This document shows positions 35,501 to 48,200 of a stretch of 64,000 bases of DNA, one piece after another. Below the pieces are notes generated by a model. That model did not search any database. It was given only the letters and a program-made list of their open reading frames with translations, and was not told the DNA's origin. The translations under genes and the position numbers were made by a program. Origin of the DNA: Ambrosia x helenae (taxonomy: Eukaryota; Streptophyta; Magnoliopsida; Asterales; Asteraceae); contig JAUTDX010000420.1 of assembly GCA_030844895.1 (NCBI GenBank), positions 93,161 through 157,160 of the forward strand, given 5' to 3'. Each line of letters begins with the position of its first letter. Positions within the stretch are counted from its first letter, which is position 1.

Positions 35501-36555
35501 TACGGACAGAAATAAGGTTTTTCACTAATCTAGGGGAATATAGGACATTTTTAAGGATAAAGGGAGGGAAAGGTGGGGGCAGGTATTTGGTGCCTTGTCC
35601 TATAACCGGGATGGTATTGCCATCGCCTACAATAATATTATGAGGAATGCAAGAGTTAGAAAAGGAGTGGAAATCACCTTGGTCATTGGTCATAGTGGAA
35701 GATGCACCGGTGTCCATATACTGAGTGAGATCCGGTTGTTGCAGAGACATCGTGTATAGCGCCTGTTCAATGTCGGTCGGATTATAAGCTGCATAATGGT
35801 TTTGAGCGGGCCGTGGACCCAAAATCCCCTGCTGCTGGGCCTGAGGGTGCACCGAATTGGGCCTGGTGGAGTTTGGATAGGGACATGGTGGGGTGGGCCA
35901 GGAAAATTGTTGGGCTGAGGAGAAGTTGAGTGGGGCATTAGAGGTGTTGGGCTGAGTGGGCCAGTTGTATGTCCAAGGGGGAAGGGAAAAGGCCAAGAAG
36001 GAAGGTGTTGGTTGAAGGGACGGTTGATGCCTCCCCTGCCTCGTCCACGGCGACCGGTACGGTTGCCACGAACTCGGCCGGAGAAGGCAGGTGGGTTGCG
36101 GCTGGTGTCAGTGGAGGTGGGGTGCGGTGAAGGGCGGTTTCCGGTGGTGGCGGCGAGTGCAGTGGAGGCTGTTTGGGCAGCGTTTAGGGCGTTCTCGGCT
36201 TTGGTGGTTTCAGCTTGTATTAATTTGGATCGGGCTACATAAAAGGAGGGCAGTGGGTGAGTGTTTGGATGATGGTTGAGATACTTTCATATTCGGTGTT
36301 CAGGCCAGCAAGCAGTTGAAGGGTAAGACGGTCAGGATCCACGGGAGCGTCCACGTTGGCGAGTTGGTCAGCGAGAACCTTAATAGCTTGACAGTACGCT
36401 GACATGTTTGGGAAGGCAGCCAACCGGGTATTAGAGAACTTGTGCATGAGATGAATGGCACGTGCAGCTTTATTATCCTGAAAAAGATCTTCGATGGCGA
36501 TCCAAGCCTCGTACGCGTTGGAAGTGTTTATTAATGATGGTATGCAGCAAATCGT
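32552..36555 (-). pseudogene. Copia gag-pol remnant, many frameshifts
   Basis: Minus-strand pieces in order: gag (36235-36555: EDLFQDNKAARAIHLM, LADQL); protease DTGAS in 35445-35996; pre-integrase LWHQRLGHPG, zinc CDSC, integrase aspartates (LHSDVW, CDNGREY) and NGKAERK in 34531-35448; reverse transcriptase pieces at 33770-34165 and 33483-33815 (QLDVTNAFLHGS); RNase H at 32552-33387 (TKHIELDIHFVREQ, DIFTKGLP). At least five frame breaks. Not functional. Confidence 0.88.
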
Positions 36556-36685
36556 TGCCTCTTCTATTGATAATGTAAATATTTATAATGATACAATTGT
36601 GATCTCTTCTATTTTAGATAGAGATTATCTTCTAAATACAAATTACAAAATACAAATCATAGATATTGACACATGTGCTATTAAA
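36556..36685 (-). repeat. 5' LTR of the second Copia element
   Basis: Near-identical to 32427-32556 except at the outer TG dinucleotide. It abuts gag codons directly with no PBS or leader. Confidence 0.7.
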
Positions 36686-37014
36686 ATTATTGAATAGACT
36701 ATTTAATTTACTTAGGTGTTAAAATACATAATTTTATAATTGAAAGTTTTATTTTGTATTTTTCTATAGGTTTTAGTTTGCTTTGGTTGAATCTTATCAA
36801 CCATTTTTGTGATATGCTTCTGCCGCTAGCTCTTTCTTCGGGACCCCATTATCTTTTCAAATATGTCGTCGATCTAGTCGTTTGCCTCTTTGTTCCAGCG
36901 GGAGATTGATTGAGTTGCGCGCCTTGTTTTGGGCGCTCCGCAGTTCCAACCTTGCGTATATAATGGCTTGTTCTTCTCCTGCTAAAGCATCGATCATTAG
37001 TAAGTTGATCGTTC

Positions 37015-37263
37015 TGATGGACCGCAGGACCGATTGAGGGAAAAGATTTGAGAGAGAATATGAAAACTAAAGATTCAATACATATGTTCAAATGATACAA
37101 ATGTGTGGGTATTTATACATATGAAGGGGTGTCCCCTTGTTATATAACCGACATACCGGTTGGGTTTTATGTGACATAACCCTTGACTAAACTTAGGATA
37201 ATATATATATATATATACTTAGGATATACTTGATATAATAGGAAATAAGAATTATGTCTAACA
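37015..37263 (-). repeat. 3' LTR of the third Copia element
   Basis: 249 bp with an (AT)n run; pairs with 42191-42441. Confidence 0.94.
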
Positions 37264-37273
37264 TTCTCCCCCC

Positions 37274-38728
37274 TTAATTCTTGATTTCCCCAAGGTCTTC
37301 AACTCCTATGAGACGTCGCATCTCGAGAAATTTTATTCTTGGTAGTGCCTTGGTGAGTATATCCGCTTTCTGCATCTCTCCACTGATGTGATCAACTTGT
37401 ATCTGCTCGTTCTCTATGCATTCTCTGATAAAGTGATACCTTATGTTGATGTGCTTTGATCTTCCATGAAATACTGGATTCTTCATAAGTTGTATTGCTG
37501 ACTTGTTGTCTACTAGTAGTGTGATCTTCTTTGGTTGTTCACCTATGAGTTCGCTGAGTACTCCTTGTAGCCATATAGCTTGACATGCTGCTGATGTAGC
37601 TGCCATAAATTCTGCTTCGCATGATGATAGTGCTACTGTACTTTGTTTCTGACTTGTCCATGTGATAGGTGAATCTTTGTAACAAAATATTGTTCCTGTT
37701 GTTCCTTTTCCGTCGTCTTGATCTCCATAACTGCTGTCGCTGTATCCAGTGATTTCTGCTTCTTTGCTTCTGCTGTATTGAATTCCATAATTCAACGTGC
37801 CTTTGATGTATCTTATCAGGTGTTTGACTGCTTTCATGTGAGTTGTCTTTGGTTTCTCCATGAATCTACTAATGTATCCAACTGCGTAGGTGATATCTGG
37901 TCTGGTATGTGTAAGATACCTTAAGCTTCCAATTAGCTTTCTATATTCTGTTTCGTTGACTGGTTCACTTTCATCTTCTTTAGTGAGCTTTAGACCTGAT
38001 TCCATTGCATATTTTGTTGGATTGCAGTCTTCTAGTCTGGCTTCTTTGATAACTTTCTTCGCGTAGGCTGATTGCTTCAATTGTATCTTTCCTTGTGTTT
38101 GACGTACTTCTATTCCTTGTGTTAGACCTATTGGTTTCTGACTTGAGGGGAGTGAAGTCAGTGTCCAAGTGTTGTTCTTTTCTATTGAGTCTATTTCGCT
38201 TTGCATTGCTTCTATCCATTGTGGGTAATCTGCTGCTTCTTTATAATTTGCAGGTTCTTCATCGTAAGCTAAGTACAGATGTTCATATTCTTCTGGTCTA
38301 AGAGGCTGTGTGGCTGCATAGATGTCATTAAGTGATCTAAGGGCTCGAATTGGTCTATGTTGGGAGCCTGGTGAGTCTTCTAACTCTTGAGTGCTTGATT
38401 CAGCTATTGGATCACTTGTCGGCGTTTCTTGAATTGTTATTGGAGTTCGTGTAGCTGTGATTGGACTACTAAAGAATTCGTTGTCACTTTCACTGTCTTC
38501 ATTGTCCTCATTACTTTGCTCTTGTACAGCTTCACTTTCGTGATCTCCATAAACTTCGAATCTTGTCCAAGATGGTTCGTCATTGCTTCCTTCTTTCAAG
38601 TAATTGTTGTTCCAATCCCATGGTTCGTTTTCTATGAATTGGACATCTCTGCTAATGTGTATCTTTTCTTCTATGGGATCATATAATCTATAGGCTTTGG
38701 AACCATTTTCGTTTCCTAGATGTACCAT
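37274..38728 (-). pseudogene. Copia-3 pol C-part: RT core deleted, RNase H intact
   Basis: 484 codons. The N-terminal part (IEKNNTWTL before RT) runs straight from LPSSQKPIG (about residue 201, nt 38125) into LTQGIEV, the region that normally follows the YVDD motif. Roughly 190-200 residues with the catalytic aspartates are therefore gone without a frame break. RNase H motifs (GYSDSSYG, SSCEAEFMA, ADILTKALP) are present to the stop at 37274. Transposition would need enzyme from another copy. Confidence 0.9.
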
Positions 38729-40941
38729 TTTCTTACTTCTATCTTCTAACTTCTTTAAGTAGGGCGTTGTTACCTTAGCGTATGCTATGCATCCAAATAC
38801 TCTAATGTGCTTGATATTGGGTGCTTTGCCTTTTACTGCTTCGTAGGTGTCATACCCTGAGTGCTTTGGTAGGTAACCGATTCTGGATATAAATAGCTTG
38901 TCTTGTTGCTTCTGCCCATAAGTTCTGTGGTACGTTCATAGCCTTTAACATGCTTCTGGTCATACTCATTATGAACGGTTCTTTCTTTCTACTACACCAT
39001 TCTGCTGAGGTGTGTACGGTGCTGTAAGCTGTCTAAGGATTCCTTTATCCTCACAATATGTGGTAAGAGCTTTAGAAGTAAACTCTCCTCCACGATCCGT
39101 TCTTAGTCTTTTGAGCTTGTGACTTGTCTCTGTCTGAGCTTCGCTTAGAAACTTCTTGAAATTTTCATAAACTTGATCTTTTGACTTGAGCATGTAGATC
39201 CACATAAATCTTGAATAATCGTCAACTATCAGGAAGAAATAGTTGTTGCCTGCTAATGATGTGGGTGTGATCGGTCCACATAGGTCTGCATGTACGAGTT
39301 CTAGAGGTCTTGTAGCTCTAAAACTTGCTTGAGAGGGAAATGGAAGTCTGCTTTGCTTTCCCGTAATACATGCATCACATACTTGAGATGGGTGTTGGAT
39401 CTTTGGCAGTCCATGTGCCATTCCTTTTGTGCTTAATTGTCTAAGTGAATCAAAATTCACGTGTCCCATACGTGCATGCCATAGCCATGCAGGTGTATCT
39501 ATTTTAGCTTGTAAGCAAATTGGACTAGTTATTCTGAGCTTTACCTTGTAGAGTCTATTCTTTGCTTTTGGGACTTTCATCAATAGGTTATTGTGGGCGT
39601 CATAAATCCATAGGTGTTCATTCTCCATAATTACTTTGCAACCAGATTCTGTGACTTGCCCGAGGCTTAAGATGTTGCTTTGAGTGTTGGAATGTAGTAT
39701 ACTTCTGTGACTACTCTTTGTTCTCCATTGTTGCATTCCAATACTATTGAGCCTTTACCTTTGATGTTAACACACGATCCATCTCCAAATTTTACGCTTC
39801 CTGCTATCTTTTCGTCTAACTCTGTGAAATAGGAGCGTCTTCCTGTCATATGATTGCTTGCACCATTGTCTAAATACCATACTTCATTTACATCTTCTTC
39901 ATTTCGATAGCGTTCTGGTATTATCTTCTTTTCTTCAAGAACTATACGTTTTTCTTCACCAACTGTCATAAGTAATGTGGGATCCTCTTCTTCCATTACT
40001 AGGTGAGATTCTTCTTGCTTATTTCGAGGTTTAGGACATCTGGAGCTATATGTCCTAATTCATTGCAATTGTAACATCTTACATTGCTGCCATCTCTTTT
40101 GGGCTTGTAACTACTGTCGTCATGACGATTCTTAGTGGATTTCTATCACCTTTGTGATCTTGATGGCCATTCTGTCAAAGTTCTTCTTCTCATATCTTTG
40201 ACTCTTATTGAACTTCCTAAAGTTCTGTCTACCTCGATTCTGATTGTAGTTCTTGTTGTTGTTGCTGAAAGGCCTTCTATCTTGCCTTGTAAATAACAGC
40301 TTTTCTTGACTTGCGGGTCCATATTTCTTTTCATCTCTTGACTTGAGACGTTCTTCGTAAGCTTTAAGTCTTCCAAGCGCTTCATCTAACGTCATGGAAT
40401 CTATATCTGAGTACTGCTCTATGGACGCAATAATCTGTAGGAACCTTTCTGGTACGGAGTCCAGCAATTTTCGTACCAAGACTGACTCTTCAATTTTCGT
40501 TCCTAGGGTTTTTGACTTTGTATTAATCGCACTTAACCTACCAGCAAACTGGTCTATGGTCTCTGTCTCTCTCATCGTAATCATCTCAAATTCTGTGCGT
40601 AATGATTGAAGTCTTGCTTTCTGGACTCTGTCAATTCCAATAAATCTTGTCTTTAATGCATCCCAAATTTCTTTCGCTGTATTATGTGACGCCACTTGCA
40701 TCACCATATCTTCTGGAATTGCCTGGAAGAGATAGGCAATCGCTGTCCTATCCTTCTTTGCATCTACTGTCGACGTGCCTTCTGTGGGTTCCACTACTTC
40801 CCAAAGGCCGTTGGCACTTAATATTGCCTTTACACGAACAGCCCAAATCGTGTAATTCGTAGATGTCAACATCGGTGTTTGGAGGCTGAAAGTGAGAGTC
40901 TCCTTCGTGACTGTCTCTTTCGATGTCGTCTCTTTCGACAT
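38729..40941 (-). pseudogene. Copia-3 gag, protease and integrase
   Basis: gag begins at ATG 40941 (UBN2-type: LTSTNYTIWAVRVKAIL, AKEIWDALKTRF). A zinc knuckle CYNCNELGHIAP near 40050-40090 is cut by a frameshift. Protease DNGAS is in 39667-39996, then GAG_pre-integrase LWHARMGHVN and integrase motifs ADLCGP, RTDRGGEF and QNGVVERK in 38969-39736. Another break follows near 38970. Several frameshifts despite the young LTRs. Confidence 0.88.
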
Positions 40942-42175
40942 TGTGGGTTTAGTGGAGTTTTCTGCGGACTTTTAGTCTTTTTCTTCCCTATTGTCCAATT
41001 CTAATATGGACTACCCACGCTTTAGGAACTTTGTTCGACTACTTTGTCAAACAAATTTTCGACTCTTTCTTAAAGTCGATAACGGTATTGATATTCAAAA
41101 GAAAACTATATAGATTTAACAAATTTTTGATATTTTGTAAGGCCTTGAACAATAATACCAAAAAGTTTTGTCAAACTTATGTAGTTTCTATAGGTTTTGA
41201 TTATCAATAAAATGTTCCTTTCAATTTCTAAAAGTCAATCCTTTTGACTTAATAATCCTCCAACAATTTGATTAGTATTCTTTTAATAACACTCAATCTT
41301 ATAAACACCCTTCTAAAATAAACAAACCCCTTTGTTTGTTTAATACAATAATTGACTTCAATGTAATTCTTCTTCGTACAGTGATTAAAAAAAACCCAAA
41401 AATCACTGATATCAACTTCTTTAAAAACAAATATCCCTCACTAACTTTTATTGCTTTCGTATGTTGACTTCCCAAAGTCAACACCACTTTCAAAAACAAT
41501 CTTCTGCCCAAACTACAAACACTTTAATTTGTGTCTGTATGATCCGATTAGTATTCTGATAATATCGGATCCTTCTAACAAGTCCTACTTAACTTGTTCT
41601 AATAATCGAATACGAAAAAGTTTTCAAAAAAAATTGTTTCTTAAAACCCGAGAAGAAAATCTTTAATCCTTGATAAACTTTGATGTTTTTGATAACAGTT
41701 TTGAAAAATGACTCTGTTTTGTATTGGTGATGTTTCAGAAATGATCTTTAAAGTATAAGACTTGGTTTTGTTTACAAAGGATTTTGGCGGGAACAAAGTT
41801 TTTCGAGCGAAAAACAGAGTGAAAAAAAAATCCGATTCTTTTGACTTTGATTTTGGATATTTGTATTCGATTTAACTAAATATGAGGGGCAGGGATAGAT
41901 ATAACCGTTTCTATTTCGTTTAATCGGTTTGTTCTTCAGTCCGGTGTCTCGCCGGAGAAGATGAAGATTCGCCGGAAAATCTGACCGGTTGTTGTCTTCT
42001 TCTTCGAACGGTTGTATCTCTAGTGTATTGATCTTCTATCAATCCTGGATTGGCTTATGAATGATCGTTCCAACGTATAATCAAATCTGTATCAATCTCT
42101 GTTTTACCGAGGAAAACAGGGGATCGACTTCGATCGTCTTCTTCTTCGTAAACACTGGAACAATTGTCAAACTCT

Positions 42176-42189
42176 TGCTCTGATGCCAA
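42176..42189 (-). promoter_or_regulatory. Primer binding site of Copia-3
   Basis: Minus strand TTGGCATCAGAGC directly inside the 5' LTR; one base off the common TGGTATCAGAGC initiator-Met PBS. Confidence 0.75.
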
Positions 42190-42190
42190 A

Positions 42191-42441
42191 TGATGGACCG
42201 CAGGACCGATTGAGGGAAAAGATTTGAGAGAGAATATGAAAACTAAAGATTCAATACATATGTTCAAATGATACAAAATGTGTGGGTATTTATACATATG
42301 AAGGGGTGTGTCCCCTTGTTATATAACCGACATACCGGTTGGGTTTTATGTGACATAACCCTTGACTAAACTTAGGATAATATATATATATATATACTTA
42401 GGATATACTTGATATAATAGGAATAAGAATTATGTCTAACA
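42191..42441 (-). repeat. 5' LTR of the third Copia element
   Basis: 251 bp partner of 37015-37263; TSD CGTTC follows. Confidence 0.94.
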
Positions 42442-42481
42442 CGTTCTTCTAGTCTTCTTGTATTCATCTTATCTTTGTTAA

Positions 42482-44678
42482 TTTGTTATAATGCGACTTG
42501 TCTGATTACATCTGACTTATAATCAGCGTCTTTGTCCTTGTAGTTTTTTTATCAAATAATAAAATCGCTATACGTTTTACATTAAACATCAAGGATTTGT
42601 TTGATTAATGGTTCTTAACTAACAAATTTGGATGTCTCTTAGGGTACATCTGATAAAACTGGAACGATACAGAGAGGATATATATGCATGATGTATGTAA
42701 CTACGACCCACGCAAATCAAAATTTCTTTAAAACATTTACTTTACCTTTACACTTGTTTCTCTTATATGTTTAAACAAAAAGATGTGATAATTAAGGACC
42801 GCATGCATAAAAGTGTGTAACACAGGATGTAATTGTAAACTCGTGTGTACGTATCATGCACACAACACGAAAGTGTAAAAAAAAAGACTACATACTTAAT
42901 TTATAGTCATACATTAAAAGTTCTCCTTAAGCATAACAAAAAAAATATATATAGGTGCTTTTATTGTAGGGACACTATCAACAATTTTGAAACAAATTTA
43001 CAATGTGAATGAACATAAAATACAATAAAAAGGAACCTTCCAATTAGAGAGAGAAAGGGTGGCAGAAGAGATGCCGAGTCCGTGTTAGACATAATTCCCA
43101 TGAAACAGATTTCGCGTCTCATCTAAAAACATATATATCTCTCAGAATACTGTCAAATATGACCACCGAGTCTGAAATTCACATATAATCCATGTGTTCA
43201 CTCAAAAATCAAAATAAAGGCATGCAAGTTGTGAGTCGCCTATCTGAGAGAACCTAAGAAAGCACCGTGAAGAAAAAGTCGCCGATATGAGCCCTAACCG
43301 TGAGCCGTGAGAGAACTCAAAACTCGAGAGTCAAGTCGCCTATGTGCACACTAACTGTGAGAGTATAAGAGAAAATGAGGGTTGGACCTAAAATTGGAAC
43401 TAGAGAAGATGAGAGTTGAAGAGTATGTTTCTTGTAGTTTTAGATCTAGGGTTTTCAATTACTAGTTTAAATATTTAACGGTAAAAAAAATCTTTAATTA
43501 ACGAACATAAAGATATGAATATTAACGAACATAAACAACAAGACTTAAACGAACATGTTACCGTTCGTTCAAGAATATAACTGAACAAATCCAATCATTG
43601 TTCATGTCCATTCATTAATTAATCAAACACAATTTCTTGTTTATGTTTGTTCATTTATCAAAAACTTCACAAACGGTTCGCCTAACTTTTATTTCGCTTA
43701 CAACACTACTCAAAATAGCTAAATTTCTAGACTTAAATCAAAACAAAGAATAAAAATCCCGTCAATATAAAATAAAATTGCTAAAAGATAGCTAGTTTGG
43801 GGCTTTCGACATAAAAAGCCTACCAACTTTGCTAAGGCAAGAGAGAGAAGGAAAAGACAGGCGGCATTCTAGCTAGTAATTCCTCTAACTTTGACGGTAT
43901 GAATAAATATAATCACCTAGCTAGTTAAAGTGGTTTTAATTATTTGCGTCCCTGTGTTATATTTTGGGATAAGAAGAGTGAGTTGAAAAAGAAATAGTTA
44001 TATATATTTTTATATTATGTTTAGTATAAGGGGTATTTTTGTCTTTTCATTGAAAGTTAACAGAGTTAGAAATTTGAACTCAAGATTTTAGTAAATTTCA
44101 GTTTAGGGACGCAAGTAGTTAAAGTTTTCAATTTTTGATTAAAGTAGTTAAAATCACTATAACACATGGACGCAAATAGTAATTCCCTCTAGTTAAATCA
44201 TCAAAAATAATCAAGATGTTAACATATCTCCTTAAAAATATTCTTTCTACAGTGAAATAACTCTTTCGTCTTCTTTAATCTTGTACCATTTTAAGCGAAA
44301 TTATATTCAATTCGATCCATTGAACACACACTAATTTACAACGGACAAGAATTTGTAAGGATTTTTAAGGATATGTAAGGATATGATATGGCAGCTGACT
44401 AGGCGGTTAAGGATACCTAAGGACGCCTTTAGCATTGGAGATAGTCTTAGGACAACTTTTAGGATGGACTTGACAAAAAAGAAAAGACCGTCCCAAAATT
44501 AGGACAACTTTTATGATGTCTTTAACGAGTTTACACTATGACACCATCTCACGCGTTCGGCGGGATATTGGAAGCTAAGATAAAAATAGGTTTTAAACTT
44601 TTATATGTTTTATGTCTTTAATATTATGTCACAAAATCTATCACTACAATTTCGTCACAAACCTTGGCTTTGTCCTAT
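42482..44678. other. No gene recognised
   Basis: AT-rich intergenic DNA with short unrecognised ORFs only. Confidence 0.45.
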
Positions 44679-45287
44679 TGAAAAATTAGGGCTGACAATT
44701 TTAGACACGAACACAATAACACGACGTGAATCTACACGACCTTAACAAGTTTCGTGTTTGATCTTAACAGGTTTCGTGGCTTAAACAGGTCGACACGATA
44801 AGGCCTTAACAGGTTTCGTGTCTAAACAGGTTAAAGACTTGTTAACATGTTAAGCACCCGTTAAGACATGTTAATAATTTAATTTAATTTAAATAAGTTA
44901 TATATGGGGCGTGAGTATATACTTTATACATATGCAGATTAAAGATCAATGAACCATAATTTTCAATTTTCAAATCACAGAGTACGGACATGTACACCGC
45001 TGTCACCCATCACCCTCGTCACCCGTCCTCCTTCTCAACCCCGCGCCGCTTAGTCTCTCATTCGTCATTGTTTTATGGATACATTTTTAGGGTTAGTATT
45101 TATAAACAAGTTCTTGTCTTATCGTGTCAATCGTGTTTTATCGTTTTAACATGATATAAACAGTTTCGTGTTCGTGTTTGAAAAAAAATGACATGATAAG
45201 TTATCGTGTCGTGTTTGTGTTTTTCTTGTTTCGTGTTCATGTCCTAACAGGCCGTGTCTGACACGATATGCCAGCCCTATGAAAAAC
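44679..45287. mobile_element. hAT-type MITE with ACACGATAAC/TTCGTG-word core
   Basis: Ends TAGGGCTGACA (44687) and TGCCAGCCCTA (to 45279) with an 8-bp duplication TGAAAAAT/TGAAAAAC (one mismatch). Cores near both ends are CACGA/TCGTG words in opposite orientation; the centre (about 44880-45080) is unique. Confidence 0.85.
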
Positions 45288-48200
45288 CAGTCACAATATA
45301 GTAATGCTCTATTGTAAGCATAATTCCATCACCGAAAACCTTTGCGGTAACGTTGTCGACGCCCAATAATGTAACTGGGGCATGTGACAAATATTCTACG
45401 ATAGTTTTAACGGTTGACAAATAATAGTCGTTATTTAGCAGCCTAACTAGGGACTAATAAATTTTAAAAAGGAAAACAAATAATAAAACCAAAGTCACAC
45501 GTTATATACCCCAAACTACTAGTTTGATATTATTCTACTTATATTTAATTATCAACGTTTTGCATGATGTGTTTTATAATGTGGCCGTTCGTAATTGAAG
45601 GTTTCAACATGATGTGTTTTATAATGTGGCCTCGGCTTTGATTCTTATAGTTTTTTTTTTCTTTTTTTCTTATTATAAGACTTGTGAATTCGACACGGTT
45701 GCAACCAAAAATATTTTTTTTTATCATCTAACATCCGGTCACTCATTTATAGTTTTTCGATGCTAATTTACAGTAATTCGTCACTAATTGACATCAAATT
45801 AAATATATGTAGCGAATTTTGAATAATTCGAGTCGTCATACTTCGTATGTGAGGTTGTCAAGATCCATACCTAGTGAGATGCACACATTGTTTTGAACAA
45901 CTATAACACAAACAACAACATAGGTGATGTTAAATTGTGCTCTCTAAAAAAGTTTTGATATCATCCGTCAAGTCCGACGAGCCAATCCACCAGTTTGGAT
46001 AAAAAAGGATAATACCAAAGTGAAGCATATCAACATCGTTTCTTTCTCTGTTTTTCTTTTAGTAATAACCAATCCTCATTAAATTATCATACATATCCAA
46101 GTGGTGAAAGAATGTTTAAGAATACTTTTATAATATAGTCAATAACAAATTTTTAAATAACACACACATATATTTTTACTCTTAACTAAATGTCAAACTT
46201 TTGATAAACTGACGTTCCAATACGAAGTAAATGCCGATGTATATGCATGTTTTATGATACAGAATTAATAAGTTATATCTTAGAAGCTTTTCGAGATAGA
46301 TAAATCTAATATGAATTGATAAAATGTGTGTTACGATATAGCATAGAAACTAATCCACTATAATATTAGAAAACAATAATTTTAATGATATATGTAAATA
46401 AAAAATGAAAATGTATATTAAAGAGAGGATGTACGTTTGGTTGAGAAGCAGAAGCAGAAGTAACCATTGTAGGGCGTGATTGAGACTGTGGTCTTGAAAG
46501 AGTAGTTTTTTTAGAAACGACTGGTTTTGACATATTCTGCTCTGGATGAAAACAAAACTCACATTTACAGTTTCATTTAGTGTAAAGAATTCATTAGAAA
46601 CTTGTGTATTACCCGACTTATAACATTTATTTATTTATTATTAGGTTAATATAATATAAGTGTGGATCAATAAAATAATAAATAGTTTTTAATAAGCGAA
46701 AATATAAAAAAGATTAGTCAAGACATTCAATATTAAATAAATAAGAAGTAAACGTGAAATTATGATTTAATAATCGTATTTCATATAAGAGAAAATCGAG
46801 ATAATCATAAGATTTTTATTTATTATATAGTAATATATATATAGTACAAATGGCATATTTCGTGAGAAGTGTGAGAAGTATTAAAAATTGATATGTAGAC
46901 ATCATTTTTTTTAACTTAGTGATGATGTTTTGGATTGTTTTGCCTAGAAAAACACCAAACATAACAATTAAAAACCGAAAACAATGTATTTTAGGCTTAA
47001 AATTTGAAACACCATGCTAAGAACATTAAGCAGTGTGTTTTAAGTGTTAAGTAGTGTGTTTTAGTTGTCTTTTAGATTTAATTACTATAATACATTATTT
47101 TGTGTTTTATATTGTTGTATTTGGTGTTTTCAGTTAAAACAACCTAAAACATCATTCTTAAATCCAAAACACGATGCCTACATGTCAATTCTTAATCATT
47201 CTCACACTTCTAAAGAAATATGTCCTTTGTACAGAAACCTCTCTCTCTCTCTATATATATATACACACACACACACATAATAAACGAAAATGGGTATGTC
47301 ACATGACACTATATGAAGCCTTCACATCACTCGATTTCCCTCTAAAAAAAATTTTTAATTATATTTTAAATAACGATAACTACTAATTATTATATTATAG
47401 TTTCAAATATGTTAATTAATATTTTTTATCTTTATTTTTTCCTTATTTTCCCATCACATTATTTAAAGTAGTAACTTTTATATATGACAGTTAAAAAAAT
47501 ATATCATATTAATAAACCCATTGAAAAAATTTCCTAAAACTGCCACTGCTCCCAGAGTATAAAGCTTTAATATTACGATGTTAGTTTTTATATATTAACC
47601 CACGAGTAAAAAACAAAAAATAGAATATAAGAATGATGAACGATAGTTGCCTTTTTTGACACAAACTTTTCTAGCTTATCATCTTCAAACAATCTATATT
47701 GGATGGAGACATTAGCAGTTTATATATTTCATATAACTTTTGACTTTGGATATCAAAGATTCAAAGTTTGATCTTAGTTTCTATTGATATTTAACTTTTG
47801 CAAATAAGCGAACAATTTGAGAAACTGGTAGTTTATTTATGACCTTTCGATAACCGGTTTTTATGGTTCAATTATGGTTATACGTGTACAAATAATCAAA
47901 ATAACTAAACCCAGCTAAAATGCGTGACTAACAATACATAAAAGTTGTTCAATTGGGTTACCTCTAACCATCACCACCATTTCACAATCCAACACCCACC
48001 TTTTCACAATCCAACATGAGTCTCCTCCAACACTCATCACTTTTGGTTCAAGAAATTATTACTTAATGAATAGTATCCTCTCTAATTGAATTGTACCGAC
48101 ACATGCTTTGTTTTAATTGATGATGTTATTAATTCTAACACCCAAATCTCCATTAGAAACCCAATTGCTCTCTGCGCAACCGTCTTCCACAATATCAACA

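Larger units (their letters stand above)
32427..36685 (-). mobile_element. Degenerate Ty1/Copia element with short LTRs
   Basis: Near-identical direct repeats of about 130 bp (32427-32556 and 36556-36685) read TGTAATAGC...AGAGGCA on the minus strand. A GCGGGGG polypurine tract abuts the left one. Between them are broken gag-pol frames. The right (5') LTR is directly joined to the middle of gag, so the PBS and gag N-terminus are missing. No matching target duplication is seen. Confidence 0.85.
37010..42446 (-). mobile_element. Ty1/Copia element, young but internally deleted
   Basis: LTRs at 37015-37263 and 42191-42441 begin TGTTAGAC and end CCATCA on the minus strand and differ mainly by three small indels. 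TSD CGTTC sits at 37010-37014 and 42442-42446. The interior encodes gag, protease, integrase and RNase H, but the RT core is missing. AAGGGGGGAGAA (PPT) precedes the 3' LTR. Confidence 0.95.
36963..42481 (+). pseudogene. Possible small secreted-peptide ORF split by Copia-3
   Basis: From ATG 36963 the plus strand reads MACSSPAKASIISKLIV up to the insertion site at 37014. After Copia-3 and its TSD the frame continues LLVFLYSSYLC and stops at 42479-42481. The hydrophobic run is signal-peptide-like. The whole ORF is only 28 codons and the ATG directly follows a TATATAA word, so it may be a chance ORF or only a first exon. Confidence 0.25.
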
